From: Halapricum hydrolyticum
GTDB taxonomy: Archaea; Halobacteriota; Halobacteria; Halobacteriales; Haloarculaceae
NCBI GenBank assembly: GCA_025517565.1
Contig: JAOPKD010000010.1
Location: 1 to 64,000 of the forward strand
DNA: 64,000 bases
Reading direction: 5' to 3'
In this document: piece by piece, positions 45,766 to 54,700 of the stretch
How positions within the stretch are numbered: position 1 is the stretch's first letter
Layout of the letters: each line of letters starts with the position of its first letter
The notes under the pieces: model-generated
Seen by the model: the letters and a program-made list of their open reading frames with translations, nothing else
The model's database searches: none
Told to the model about the DNA's origin: nothing
Translations under genes and position numbers: made by a program

Positions 45766-46443
45766 ATGGCACGAATCGACACGGTGTTGTTCGATCTCGA
45801 CGACACGCTCTGTCAGTACGAGCGGTCGCCGGCGGACGTGTTGGCTATCGCGTTCGAACGCGCTGGCGTCCAGCCGTTCTTCGAGGCGACGGAGTATGTC
45901 GACCGCTTCACCGAGTTCTCCCAGGCAGGCGACGACGTCCGGGACATCCGACGGGCGGCCTTCGAGACGTTCGCCGAAGAGGCCGGTCGGGATCCGGACT
46001 GCGGACGGGCCGTCGCCGAGGCGTTCGCCGGGGAGCGAGACCAGTCCAGAGTCGAGTTCCGCGCGGGCGCTGACCAAGCGGTCGAGTCGCTCGCGGACGC
46101 CTACAGGCTGGGGGTCGTCACCGACGGCGATCCCTGGATGCAGTCACAGAAGATCGAAGCGCTTGGAATCGGCGACGCCTTCGAGACTGTGGTCCACGGC
46201 GGCCACGACGCACCCACGAAACCCGATCCCGAACCGTTCGGCCTCGCCCTCGAAGCACTCGATGCCACGCCGGGGTCGGCGGTCCACGTCGGCGATTCCG
46301 TCGCGTCGGACGTACGGGGAGCCAACAACGCCGGACTCACCTCGGTGTGGGCACCACTCGACCCGAAAAGACCCGATCCGTCTGTCGAACCCGACTACCG
46401 GATCGACTCGTTGCGCGACCTTCTCGACGAGCCCTGGCAGTGA
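45766..46443 (+). CDS. HAD-superfamily hydrolase
   Basis: This is a probable small-molecule phosphatase. Motif I is LFDLDDTLCQYE (nucleophile Asp), motif II VVTDGDP, motif III Lys in THKPD-like APTKPDPEPF, and motif IV HVGDSVASDVRGANNAG. The alpha-helical cap lies between residues of about 20 and 95. The 225 residues are normal. Its ATG follows the pyrG stop codon without a gap, which suggests coupling; a nucleotide- or metabolite-repair role is a guess. Confidence 0.88.
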   Translation: MARIDTVLFDLDDTLCQYERSPADVLAIAFERAGVQPFFEATEYVDRFTEFSQAGDDVRDIRRAAFETFAEEAGRDPDCGRAVAEAFAGERDQSRVEFRAGADQAVESLADAYRLGVVTDGDPWMQSQKIEALGIGDAFETVVHGGHDAPTKPDPEPFGLALEALDATPGSAVHVGDSVASDVRGANNAGLTSVWAPLDPKRPDPSVEPDYRIDSLRDLLDEPWQ

Positions 46444-46501
46444 TCCGCCGTCGATCCCGGGGTTTCACAACCGTTTTGGTCGTCCCTCGGCGAGTGGTGA
46501 T

Positions 46502-46552
46502 ATGCACAACGACAGCGTTCGCCGGGTTCAGGGCTGGAGAGGTGGTCGTTGA
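46502..46552 (+). CDS. 16-residue upstream frame before guaA subunit B
   Basis: The frame [16 protein letters not shown] runs from an ATG at 46502 to a TGA whose last base is the first base of the guaA ATG (TGATG). The purine-rich GGAGAGGTGG inside it is the likely ribosome-binding site of guaA. It could be a regulatory leader peptide or a chance frame; no other evidence is available. Confidence 0.35.
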   Translation: MHNDSVRRVQGWRGGR

Positions 46553-47469
46553 TGGTCGACGTCGAGAGCTTCATCGACGAGAAGATCGACGAGATCGGCG
46601 ACGAGGTCGGCGACAAAAACGCCGTCATCGGTCTCTCGGGGGGCGTCGACTCCTCGACGGCCGCCGCGCTGGCCTACGAGGCCATCGGCGACCAGTTGAC
46701 CGCCGTCTACGTCGACACCGGTCTCATGCGCAAAGGCGAGACCGACCAGATCCGCGAGACCTTCGAGTACATGGATTCGTTGCGGATCATCGACGCCAAA
46801 GACCGCTTCCTCGACGAACTCGAGGGCGTCACCGATCCCGAGGAGAAGCGTCACATCATCGGCGAGCAGTTCATCCGGGAGTTCGAGAAAGTCGCCCGCG
46901 ATGTCGATGCCGACTACCTCGTCCAGGGGACGATCTACCCCGATCGGATCGAATCGGAGGGGACGATCAAGTCCCACCACAACGTCGGCGGTCTGCCCGA
47001 GCGGATCGACTTCGAGGGGATCGTCGAACCCATGCGCGACCTCTACAAGGACGAGGTCCGGGAGGTCGCCCGCGAACTCGACCTCGAAGAGATAATCTCC
47101 GAGCGAATGCCGTTCCCCGGACCGGGACTCGCGGTGCGGATCATCGGCGAGGTCACCGACGAGAAACTCGAGGTCGCCCGGGAGGCCAACCACGTCGTCG
47201 AGGAAGAGTTAGCAGAGTACGAACCCTGGCAGGCGCTGGCGGCGGTTATCGGCAAGGCCACGGGCGTAAAAGGCGACAACCGCGTCCACGGCTGGGTCGT
47301 CTCCGTCCGATCCGTGGAATCCCGTGACGGCATGACCGCCCGCGCCCAGGAAATCGACTGGGAGACCCTCCAGCGGATCCAGTCTCGTATCACCGGTTCC
47401 CACGAGAACGTCGCTCGCGTCGTCTACGACGTGACCCACAAGCCGCCGGCGACCATCGAGTACGAGTGA
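46552..47469 (+). CDS. guaA: GMP synthase, ATP-pyrophosphatase subunit B
   Basis: The subunit adenylates XMP and accepts ammonia to form GMP; archaea encode the glutaminase subunit separately. The PP-loop [17 protein letters not shown] lies near residue 27. [12 protein letters not shown] and [12 protein letters not shown] match the GMP synthase ATPase domain, and [14 protein letters not shown] begins the dimerisation domain. The 305 residues are normal. An in-frame TTG lies one codon earlier, but the ATG at 46552 is preferred. The gene ends 24 bases from a convergent galactokinase-like gene. Confidence 0.95.
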   Translation: MVDVESFIDEKIDEIGDEVGDKNAVIGLSGGVDSSTAAALAYEAIGDQLTAVYVDTGLMRKGETDQIRETFEYMDSLRIIDAKDRFLDELEGVTDPEEKRHIIGEQFIREFEKVARDVDADYLVQGTIYPDRIESEGTIKSHHNVGGLPERIDFEGIVEPMRDLYKDEVREVARELDLEEIISERMPFPGPGLAVRIIGEVTDEKLEVAREANHVVEEELAEYEPWQALAAVIGKATGVKGDNRVHGWVVSVRSVESRDGMTARAQEIDWETLQRIQSRITGSHENVARVVYDVTHKPPATIEYE

Positions 47470-47493
47470 CATCGGCGGCTCCGATGTGATCCC

Positions 47494-48537
47494 CTACTTT
47501 TCGGAGACGACGACGCCGTCGGCCGGATCGACTAGCCTCGCCCGGAGCTCGTTCCCGGTCTCGATGGCTTCGAGCAGTGCCGGCGCCCGATCGCTCTCGA
47601 CCGCCACGACGATGTCCGCTCCGATCGCTCGCGCACCGTCGGCTCCGTGTTCTCTTGCCGTCTCGACGATCTGCTCGGCCCCAGGTGCGTCCACAGTGAC
47701 GTTCTCGGCCAGATCGTGATGTGCTTCATCGAGCAACTCGCCGAAGCGGTCGAGTTCGCCGTCGTCCAGGGCCGTCGCCGCCTGACTCGCGCGGGCGTTC
47801 TCCCGGACGAGATATCCCAGCCGATCGGCTCCGGGACTGTCCAGCCTGGGGAGCATCGTCAAATCGACCGCCGGCGAGGACTCGACGCCGAGCTCCTCCA
47901 GTGCCTGCCGGACGCTGTCGCCGTCCTCGCCGGCACCTGGCGCGGGCGAGTCCGTGCCAGTCGAAGCCGTGAGTATCTGTAGCCCGTTCGGCACGGCGAC
48001 CCGGGCGTAGGTGCCCTCGCCCGCGTCCAGAAAGAGCGCCGAGCCGGCTTTCCCGAGCGCGATCGCGAACGGCGCGGCGGTCGGACGGTCGCGTCCGAGA
48101 AACTCGGTTTCGACGCGCCGGGCGAGTCGGGCGATCTCCAGACGCGAGAGGTCCAGCTCGTAGGCCGCCCCCAGCAACGCCAACACTGCAAGCTCCAGGC
48201 TCGACGTGGCGTTTGCGTCGGCGGGGACACCCCCTTCTGTCGCGTCCGACCCGAACAGCTCACCGTCGACGACTCCCTCGAATCCGCCGGGCTCGAACCC
48301 GGCGTCCGCGAGTACGGCGTAACAGCCACGGATCGGATCCGCCCAGTCGCCGGCCGGCTGTGGATCCGCGGTCGCAAACGCCCGCGTGTCGTCTCCGAGA
48401 GAGACGGTCACGTCCTCGGCCGGCTTCGCTTCCATCGTCGTCGATCGATCGGTCGCTACCGCTAGCGCGTAGCCGTCGCTGTCGGGCGTCCGATCGCCGA
48501 ACAGGACCGCCGCGCCGGGGGAACGCACCTGGTACAT
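47494..48537 (-). CDS. Galactokinase-like GHMP paralogue lacking catalytic motifs
   Basis: The 347-residue protein aligns with the galK product at 17609 over nearly its whole length, with shared blocks such as RGCYAVL, SSLELAVLALL and GYLVRENARASQA. The galactose signature is lost (GAAVLFGDRTPDSDGY), the ATP-binding GSGLSSSA loop reads VPADANATSS, the catalytic Asp becomes Ala (TAAPFAIALG), and the C-terminal GHMP glycine motif is GARAIGADIVV. The reading frame is intact, which argues for a selected, non-kinase role such as sugar sensing or scaffolding. It lies between guaA and the FEN-1 gene. Confidence 0.8.
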   Translation of the reverse strand: MYQVRSPGAAVLFGDRTPDSDGYALAVATDRSTTMEAKPAEDVTVSLGDDTRAFATADPQPAGDWADPIRGCYAVLADAGFEPGGFEGVVDGELFGSDATEGGVPADANATSSLELAVLALLGAAYELDLSRLEIARLARRVETEFLGRDRPTAAPFAIALGKAGSALFLDAGEGTYARVAVPNGLQILTASTGTDSPAPGAGEDGDSVRQALEELGVESSPAVDLTMLPRLDSPGADRLGYLVRENARASQAATALDDGELDRFGELLDEAHHDLAENVTVDAPGAEQIVETAREHGADGARAIGADIVVAVESDRAPALLEAIETGNELRARLVDPADGVVVSEK

Positions 48538-48594
48538 GGGGCTACGTTCGGCTTCGACCGTTGGTGAGTGTTGCGACCGGCCAGCCCGCGACCG

Positions 48595-49575
48595 TCACGA
48601 CCACCGGTCGAGGCCAGTCTGGACCTGCGACTCCTCGATCCGATCGAACCCGCGCTCGACCTCCTCGGGATCGACTTCCCACGTCTCGGTGACGTACTCG
48701 CGGGCCGCGTCCACGTCGGGCGAGATATCGAGATCTAGCTCCGGTGTCTCGACGACCGGCGGGTCGCGAAAGAGCTGTCTGATCCTGTCGGCGTTCTCGA
48801 TCTGGAGACCTTCGGCCTCGATGACGCCCCACAGATCACCGTGCTCCCTGATCGCTTTGACTGACGTCTTCGGCCCGTAGCCGGAGACGCCGTCGTTGAA
48901 GTCGGTGCCACAGAGGATCGCGACGTCGATCAACTGCTCCCAGGTGAGATCGTGTTCGGAAAGCGTCGCGTCCAGGACCATCAGCTCGGGATCGCCCTTG
49001 CTGGTCAACTGCCGGAGCGTCAGCGGTGCGCCGAACAGCAGGGCGTCGTAGTCTTCCGTGCCGGCGTAATCGACGTCGCCGCGGCGAGCCATCACGGCCG
49101 CCTGGGCCTCGCCCTCCGCGGGGGCGTCGACGATCGGCACGTCCAGCAGTTCGAGCAACTCGCGGGTCGTCTCGACGATCGTCTCGGTCAGCCGCTGCGT
49201 TCGACTCTCCAGGCGTGCAACGGCGAGTTCGTCGCCGCGCTCGCGCGCCTCTTCGAGGCGCTGCTCGGCGGCCTCGCGTTTCTCGCGTCGCTGTTGCACC
49301 TCGTCGTCTTTCAGCTCGGTGACCGCGCCGTCGAAGACGAACACCGGCGTCAGGTCGTGCTCGAAGAACCTCGGGATCCCTTGCACGACGCCGACGAGAT
49401 TGGCGACCTCCTCGCCGTCGCTCGTCGTGTAGATCTCGTCGCGCGTCCACTTCACCGTCGTCGTCAGATACCGATACAGCCAGTTGTGGGCGTCCACGGC
49501 GACGACCGAACCCTGCAGGTCGGCGAACGGAACGTCCTCGATGACCGCCAACTCGCGGAGCGCTGCGTTTCCCAT
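48595..49575 (-). CDS. fen: Flap endonuclease 1
   Basis: The nuclease removes 5' flaps during Okazaki-fragment maturation and repair. The N-terminal domain has the metal Asp in [14 protein letters not shown] and in PVFVFDGAV. The I-domain has the Glu/Asp cluster [15 protein letters not shown] and [16 protein letters not shown]. The helix-hairpin-helix part includes [20 protein letters not shown]. The 326 residues match archaeal FEN-1. The ATG at 49575 starts [11 protein letters not shown], as expected. I see no clear PIP box at the C-terminus beyond VQTGLDRW, which resembles QxxLxxWF. Confidence 0.95.
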   Translation of the reverse strand: MGNAALRELAVIEDVPFADLQGSVVAVDAHNWLYRYLTTTVKWTRDEIYTTSDGEEVANLVGVVQGIPRFFEHDLTPVFVFDGAVTELKDDEVQQRREKREAAEQRLEEARERGDELAVARLESRTQRLTETIVETTRELLELLDVPIVDAPAEGEAQAAVMARRGDVDYAGTEDYDALLFGAPLTLRQLTSKGDPELMVLDATLSEHDLTWEQLIDVAILCGTDFNDGVSGYGPKTSVKAIREHGDLWGVIEAEGLQIENADRIRQLFRDPPVVETPELDLDISPDVDAAREYVTETWEVDPEEVERGFDRIEESQVQTGLDRWS

Positions 49576-49720
49576 CGATCGACTGTAGGACGGACAGCGG
49601 CTTGAATCCCCTGACGCAGGCCCACTGTTGCCATCTACCCGGCGCTGAAGCGCAGGCCTTCGCCTCGAAATTCCGGTAAAGAGGATTAACTTACAAGAGT
49701 GGGCGTTCAATCCGACGCAT

Positions 49721-50326
49721 ATGACGGATCGAGATCGACGTTCGGGATCGTCACGACAACCTGTTCGAACCGATGGGGGGGCTACCGAGGGTCCGAGAGT
49801 CGAGGATCCCGAGGCCGAACTGCTCGCGGCAGGGGCTCTCGAGGAGGCGTCCTCGGGCGACCTGCAGGTCACCTCGACGTTCAACGAGGCCTGGCAGGCA
49901 GAGATCCAGGACGTAAAAGCCGACGAAGACGCCAACAGGCAGGAACTGGTCGACGTCATGGGGATCGATTCGGACGGAGAAGTCGAACTCGAGGCCGTCA
50001 ACGACGCCTTCCGCATCACGATCGACGGCGCCCTCATCGGCTCACTGGAGTCGGAGGCCGCCTTCTACGCGGACCTGGCCGCCGCTCGGTTGCTCGAGGA
50101 CCGACTCCAGGCGTGGCACGAGCTGCCGGTCGCCGACCGGAGTCGCCTCCTGAAGGGGCTGCGGCTGTTCCTGGAGATTTGTCCCGAGTGCGGGACAGAG
50201 GTCGTCTTCGACACGAAGACCGTCGAGTCCTGCTGTGGCAGCTACCAGGTCGCGGCGGTCGACTGTGACGGGTGTGGTTCGCGGCTGTTCGAGTCGGCAC
50301 CGATCGACGAAGACGCGATGGACTAA
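49721..50326 (+). CDS. Zinc-ribbon protein of unknown function, 201 residues
   Basis: The N-terminal 45 residues are polar and probably disordered. The middle is helical and acidic ([20 protein letters not shown]). The C-terminus has a zinc-binding cysteine set, [10 protein letters not shown] ... CCGSYQ ... [10 protein letters not shown], at residues of about 153-190. It appears to be a conserved haloarchaeal protein; I cannot assign a function. A TATA-like run at about 49690-49699 lies 27 bases before the ATG. It diverges from the FEN-1 gene. Confidence 0.8.
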   Translation: MTDRDRRSGSSRQPVRTDGGATEGPRVEDPEAELLAAGALEEASSGDLQVTSTFNEAWQAEIQDVKADEDANRQELVDVMGIDSDGEVELEAVNDAFRITIDGALIGSLESEAAFYADLAAARLLEDRLQAWHELPVADRSRLLKGLRLFLEICPECGTEVVFDTKTVESCCGSYQVAAVDCDGCGSRLFESAPIDEDAMD

Positions 50327-50343
50327 CGCCCGTAGCGCGCGCT

Positions 50344-50868
50344 TCACCCGGGGAACGGGTCGACGACCGACGGGGCCGTCTCGCGGGAATCGACGAACGC
50401 GACCGCGTCCGGTTCGAGGTCGTCCTCGCGGAAGCTTTCCATCCCTTCCCGGTACCGTGTCTCCCGGTCCGGGTCGGGCCAGGCCATGACGCGTTCGGTC
50501 AGCCCCGTCTGCTCGCCCGTGTAGCCGAACCCGGCCTTCGAGGCGGCCTCGTAGGCGAAGGGATTGTTTACGGCGGCCACGACCCGATCGAAGCCGTGGT
50601 CAGCGGCCCGACCACGGACCGTCCGGAGCAGCCGCGAGCCGATCCCCTCGCTCCGTCGGTCGCGCCGCACCGTCACGTACCGGATCCGAAGCGTCGAGTC
50701 GTCTGTCCGGTCGGCGTCGAACGCCGCCGCGGCGACGATCTCGTCGGCCTCGCGAACGACGGCCTTACCGGTCGAAGACATGACGAACTTCCCGGCGTAG
50801 CTGAACTGCTCGTAGTCGAGCCGCAGCGTCGGTCCGTCAGCGGGCCAGCCGAGCAGTTCGAACTCCAT
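50344..50868 (-). CDS. GNAT-family N-acetyltransferase
   Basis: The protein would transfer an acyl group from acyl-CoA to an amine. The acetyl-CoA-binding motif RRDRRSEGIGSRLLRTV lies near residue 75, preceded by the strand LRIRYVTV and followed by AYEAASKAGFGYTGEQ, the usual GNAT end. The 174 residues are normal. The ATG at 50868 gives MEFELLGWPADGPTLRLDY. Its substrate is unknown. It diverges from the methyltransferase gene 75 bases away. Confidence 0.83.
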   Translation of the reverse strand: MEFELLGWPADGPTLRLDYEQFSYAGKFVMSSTGKAVVREADEIVAAAAFDADRTDDSTLRIRYVTVRRDRRSEGIGSRLLRTVRGRAADHGFDRVVAAVNNPFAYEAASKAGFGYTGEQTGLTERVMAWPDPDRETRYREGMESFREDDLEPDAVAFVDSRETAPSVVDPFPG

Positions 50869-50943
50869 ACGCCCGCCAGGCCCTCCGGCGGCAAAGACGT
50901 ACTGCTCCGCGTCCCTTTTGCTCGTCCGGGCCCTCTCTGTCGT

Positions 50944-51519
50944 ATGTCCACTGGCGACGTCGCTCTCTTCGACCGGTTCGCGCGCTACTACGATCTGTTT
51001 ATGCCTGGCGCGAAGGCGACTGCCCTCTCTCGCGGACTCGAACACGCCGGACGACCCGTCGAACGCCTGGTCGACGTCGGTGGCGGGACCGGGCGCGCGG
51101 CGCGAGCACTCGGCGTCGAACGTCGGTTCGTGCTCGACGCATCCCGTGGCATGCTGGCGCAGACGACGCTCCCGAGCGTCCAGGGCGACGCCGGACGACT
51201 CCCGCTCGCGACCGACGCCGTCGACGCGATCACGATCGTCGACGCGCTCCATCACATCTACGAGTGGGACACCGTCTTCGAGGAGGCGTATCGCGTGCTT
51301 GCGCCGGGTGGCGTGCTCGTGATCAGCGACTTCGACCCGACGACCGTCCCGGGTCGGGTGCTGGCGTTCGGCGAGCGACTCGTCGGGTTCGACTCGGCGT
51401 TCGTCTCGCCCGCCCAACTCCGGCAGCAGCTCGAAGACGTGGGGTTCGAGACCCACCTCATCGAGGGTGGGTTCGGGTACACGGTCGCGGCGGTCGTCCC
51501 GAAACGCGAAGGCACATAG
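50944..51519 (+). CDS. SAM-dependent class I methyltransferase
   Basis: The methyltransferase has motif I LVDVGGGTGRAARAL near residue 42, the acidic loop VLDASRGML, motif IV AITIVDALHHI and the following segment AYRVLAPGGVLVISD. This is the UbiE/Methyltransf_11 pattern. The 191 residues are rather short but complete. The substrate is unknown. A DUF3054-like gene starts 23 bases downstream on the same strand. Confidence 0.86.
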   Translation: MSTGDVALFDRFARYYDLFMPGAKATALSRGLEHAGRPVERLVDVGGGTGRAARALGVERRFVLDASRGMLAQTTLPSVQGDAGRLPLATDAVDAITIVDALHHIYEWDTVFEEAYRVLAPGGVLVISDFDPTTVPGRVLAFGERLVGFDSAFVSPAQLRQQLEDVGFETHLIEGGFGYTVAAVVPKREGT

Positions 51520-51542
51520 GCCCGGCGTTCGAGAGGTCAGAT

Positions 51543-51965
51543 ATGTCACAGGTGGTCGATGAGCTCGATCGCCGGGTCGATCGGACGCGACTGTCCGTGC
51601 TGGTCGCCTTCGGTGACGTCGCCTTGATTGCACTGTTCGTCGCGATCGGTGAGATAACGCACGGTTCCCCGCCGTGGGAGTACCCGGTTCGGGCCGTCGA
51701 AGCGTTCGTTCCGTTTCTGCTCGGCTGGGTGATCGCGACGTTCGTCGGCGGACTCTATACGACTGACGCCTGGAAGTTTCCCTTGCGGGCGATCTCCTGG
51801 ACGACCCCCGCCTGGATCATGGCGGTCCTGATCGCGATGGCGATCCGGGCGCTGCCGTTCGTCCGCGGTGGCGTTCAGCTCTCGTTCGTCGCCGTCTCGA
51901 TGGCCGTCGGACTCGTGCTGCTGGTCCCCTGGCGGACGGCGATGGCGCTGCTGTACGGCGAGTAG
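51543..51965 (+). CDS. DUF3054-type four-helix membrane protein
   Basis: The 140-residue protein has four membrane segments (about 22-40, 50-75, 82-103 and 108-130). The conserved polar pieces FGDVALIALFVAIGEITHG and WKFPLRAISWTTPAWI resemble the DUF3054 family. The function is unknown. It follows the methyltransferase closely and is probably cotranscribed. Confidence 0.75.
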   Translation: MSQVVDELDRRVDRTRLSVLVAFGDVALIALFVAIGEITHGSPPWEYPVRAVEAFVPFLLGWVIATFVGGLYTTDAWKFPLRAISWTTPAWIMAVLIAMAIRALPFVRGGVQLSFVAVSMAVGLVLLVPWRTAMALLYGE

Positions 51966-51996
51966 TCGGCAGAAAACGATCGTCCACTGGGGATGC

Positions 51997-52167
51997 CTAC
52001 CGATAATCTTCGATCGGGACCGCCACGGTCGACTGGATCCAGGCCTGATGGTTCTCCCGATCGTAGATGACGAACGCGTCGTCATCGAGTGTCAACTCGG
52101 CGCATCGCTGAGACTGGTCGTCGTCCGTCACCGGCCCGTCCGTGTTGTCCGTGGCATTGCCGCTCAT
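51997..52167 (-). CDS. Small haloarchaeal protein, 56 residues
   Basis: The frame begins MSGNATDNTDGPVTDDD and ends with the compact block FVIYDRENHQAWIQSTVAV, a pattern I have seen in conserved haloarchaeal small proteins of unknown function. The composition is acidic. The ATG at 52167 is preferred because the upstream part of the frame is basic. It converges on the DUF3054-like gene. Confidence 0.6.
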   Translation of the reverse strand: MSGNATDNTDGPVTDDDQSQRCAELTLDDDAFVIYDRENHQAWIQSTVAVPIEDYR

Positions 52168-52508
52168 TGTGCGTCGTGGACGGGGTTTCCGTCTCACTGC
52201 CTCCATCCACAACTCGTCTCTCTTCCCGTATAAGCGCTCTCCCCAAATTATCATTCGATAAAACAGTAGTTTCGGACGGTTTCGAGACGGATCTCGACGA
52301 TCGGGTGGCTGATCTTCTATGTCGGCGGTTGTCCGTTAGTCCTCGCAGATATAGCTTTCTTTTCGACCGCTACGCCCGTTATCGCGCTCGATAATCGGTC
52401 TCGTGCCGCGCTGACCGTCACCGACGGCTCCCGGATCGACGGCACGACACCTGGCCGGTTTCCCGAACGGGACTACACCTACAAGGATGGGAGGCCAACA
52501 GTCGCAAG
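52168..52508. other. Divergent intergenic region
   Basis: No gene is seen in 341 bases. A minus-strand TATA-like run (about 52229-52235) and a small dyad TTATCG-CGCT-CGATAA (52380-52395) are present. Promoters of both flanking genes should lie here. Confidence 0.4.
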
Positions 52509-53504
52509 ATGATCGAGATACCGTTCTACCGGAGCAGCGAGACGCGTGGACTCGCGACGCCGGCCGAGTACGTCACGGCCGTTCGCGAGGGGTATCGCCA
52601 GCGCGGCGAGGGCGCACCGGCCGAGCCACGGACCGCACTGACCAACGAGGATCCGCCAGGGCTATTGACGGGGTATCTCGCGGTCCTCCCGGAGACGGGT
52701 GCGATGGGCGGGTACACCTACGCCGCCGGATTCGGCGACGGGGACGCCCACTTCGTGTTGCCGCTGTACGATTCCCAGTCGGGACAGCCGCTGGCAGTCT
52801 TCGACGGGGCACATCTCAACCCCTACAAGACCGGCGCAGCCGGGGCCGTCGGCGTGGACGCGCTCGCCCGTGAGGACGCCAGTACGGTCGGACTGTTCGG
52901 CAGCGGCACGCAGGCACGGGGACAGCTCCGGGCGACGGCAACCGTCCGCGACCTCGATCGCGTGGCCGTCTACTCCCCGACGCCCGACCACCGCGAAACG
53001 TTCGCCGCCGAGATGAACGCCGAACTCGACGCGACCGTCGCTGCCGTCGCCTCGCCCGCGGCCGTCCTCGAAAACGCCGACGTCGTCATCACCGCGACCC
53101 GATCCAGCGAACCACTCTTTGACGGTGACCGGCTCGAACCCGGCACGCACGTGACGGCGATGGGTCAGTACCACCCCGAGCGTCGCGAACTCGACGCGAC
53201 AGCGGTCGCACGGGCAACGTACGTCCCTGACCTGCGCGCGCGGACCGAACAGGACGCCGGGGCGTACATCCAGGCTCGCGAGGACGGAGCGATCGGTGAC
53301 GACCACGTCCACGCGGAACTGGGTGAGGTCGTCGCCGGAAACGCGCCCGGCCGCACCAGCGACGACGACATCACGGTCTTCGACAGCGGCGGGACGGCCA
53401 TCGAAACTGTCGCCGCCGCTCACATGCTCTACGAAACGGCAGTTGATCGCGACGACCTGGGGCAGACGATCACGTTCGCGCCGGCGAGCGAAGCGATGGA
53501 CTAG
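52509..53504 (+). CDS. Ornithine cyclodeaminase/mu-crystallin family protein
   Basis: This NAD(P)-dependent family includes ornithine cyclodeaminase, archaeal alanine dehydrogenase and ketimine reductases. The dinucleotide-binding region is VGLFGSGTQARGQLRATATV near residue 130, with VAVYSPTPDHR following. The substrate-side Lys is probably in HLNPYKTGAAGAVG, and the Asp in VPDLRARTEQDAG. The 331 residues are normal. Specificity is not predictable. Its 3' end and stop are duplicated in a 27-bp tandem repeat, and the next gene converges on it. Confidence 0.84.
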   Translation: MIEIPFYRSSETRGLATPAEYVTAVREGYRQRGEGAPAEPRTALTNEDPPGLLTGYLAVLPETGAMGGYTYAAGFGDGDAHFVLPLYDSQSGQPLAVFDGAHLNPYKTGAAGAVGVDALAREDASTVGLFGSGTQARGQLRATATVRDLDRVAVYSPTPDHRETFAAEMNAELDATVAAVASPAAVLENADVVITATRSSEPLFDGDRLEPGTHVTAMGQYHPERRELDATAVARATYVPDLRARTEQDAGAYIQAREDGAIGDDHVHAELGEVVAGNAPGRTSDDDITVFDSGGTAIETVAAAHMLYETAVDRDDLGQTITFAPASEAMD

Positions 53505-53531
53505 GCGCCGGCGAGCGAAGCGAGGGATCAG
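53478..53531. repeat. 27-bp tandem duplication over the cyclodeaminase-like stop codon
   Basis: The unit starting GCGCCGGCGAGCGAAGCGA occurs at 53478 and again at 53505. The first copy holds the final codons of the gene and the start of its stop codon TAG; the second has drifted in its last eight bases and runs into the end of the convergent gene. Confidence 0.8.
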
Positions 53532-54613
53532 ACGCCCGCGAGTCCGATCGCCTGTGCGAGCGAGAGCCCGCTCGCCACCGCAGCCAGAAGGTAGCCGGCG
53601 ATCGCGCCGCCGTTGAGCAGCGGGAGTCCGGCGTGTGCACGCCCGCGAAGGACCATCCGGAGCAAGATAGCGAGCCCGACGAACGTCCCGACCATCGCGC
53701 CGGCGGCCGTCGCCGGGATCGCGAGCCCGCCGGCGACGACGTCCGGAACCGCTTCGGGGGCAAACGCGGCCGCGCTCGCGACCAGCACGGTCGGGATCAC
53801 GGCGTCGCCGAGGCCGATGAACAGCGCCTCTCTGTCGAGCGCCTCCTCGCTGGATTCGGCATCCGACTCCCCGTCTGTCTCTTCGCGATCAGACTCGCCA
53901 TCGGAATCCGGCCTGTCCTCCGGATTTTCGCCTCCCTCTCCCGAGCCGTCCGCCTCGGTGATGCTATCCGTCGCGTCCGCCTCGGAGACGCTGTCGGGCG
54001 CGTCTGCTTCCAGAAACGAGTACGACAGCGTCAGCGGGACGACCAGCACGACAGGAATCCGCAGGTCCATCACACCCTCGGCGAGCGTGAGCATGTGTTC
54101 GGTCCCGTAGACGCTGATCGCGTCGTACACTGCCAGCGCGCCGAGCAACAGAAGCGCCGGGAGCACGCCGAAAGAGATCCCGAACAGCCCCGCCGCGCCG
54201 GCCCCCATCACGATCCCGGCGGCGTCGATGACGTACCACTCGGGATGGACGAGGAGTCCGAGGACGATTGCGCCCGCGGCCGCCCAGGCGAGCGCGCTGG
54301 CCCCTGCGACGGGAACGACCGATGCCGGGACGATCGACGCGAGGACGATGAAGCCGATGTATCCGCCGACGAAGACGACCAGCCCTCGGATCACGACGTC
54401 GAGGTCGTACTTGAACGCCAGCAGCATGAACCCTGTCATGACCAGCAACGCGCCGACGTAGATGACGCTGTTCGTCGCGTTTTGCGGATTCTCGGTCGCC
54501 TGCAGCCCCGCCTGCTCGAACGGCTCGACGAGCGCGAGTGCGCCCAGTTGCACCAGCAGGAAGATGGCGGCGATCCCGAGCGCGGCGACGGCCGCTCGCG
54601 TCCGTTGTTCCAT
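53528..54613 (-). CDS. Presenilin-like intramembrane aspartyl protease (PSH family)
   Basis: The protein would cleave substrates within the membrane. About nine hydrophobic segments are visible. The first catalytic Asp is in AVYDAISVY, the second in IGLGDAVIPT, and the PAL-like motif is GLPLLNGGA near the C-terminus. A long acidic, Ser/Glu-rich cytoplasmic loop (residues of about 200-260) separates the two Asp segments, as in archaeal presenilin homologues. The 361 residues fit. The ATG at 54613 precedes the first helix. Confidence 0.88.
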   Translation of the reverse strand: MEQRTRAAVAALGIAAIFLLVQLGALALVEPFEQAGLQATENPQNATNSVIYVGALLVMTGFMLLAFKYDLDVVIRGLVVFVGGYIGFIVLASIVPASVVPVAGASALAWAAAGAIVLGLLVHPEWYVIDAAGIVMGAGAAGLFGISFGVLPALLLLGALAVYDAISVYGTEHMLTLAEGVMDLRIPVVLVVPLTLSYSFLEADAPDSVSEADATDSITEADGSGEGGENPEDRPDSDGESDREETDGESDAESSEEALDREALFIGLGDAVIPTVLVASAAAFAPEAVPDVVAGGLAIPATAAGAMVGTFVGLAILLRMVLRGRAHAGLPLLNGGAIAGYLLAAVASGLSLAQAIGLAGV

Positions 54614-54700
54614 GGACGGCCATCCGACAGCGAGCCGAATAACACCTGCGAGTCGCGATCGGGGAGACGTTGCGCGCATGCAGCATATCGAGTTAACACA

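Noticed and set aside
48595..50037. 480-codon version of FEN-1
   Set aside because: The extra N-terminal part is Ser/Arg-rich shadow sequence of the divergent zinc-ribbon gene; FEN-1 homology starts at the ATG ending at 49575.
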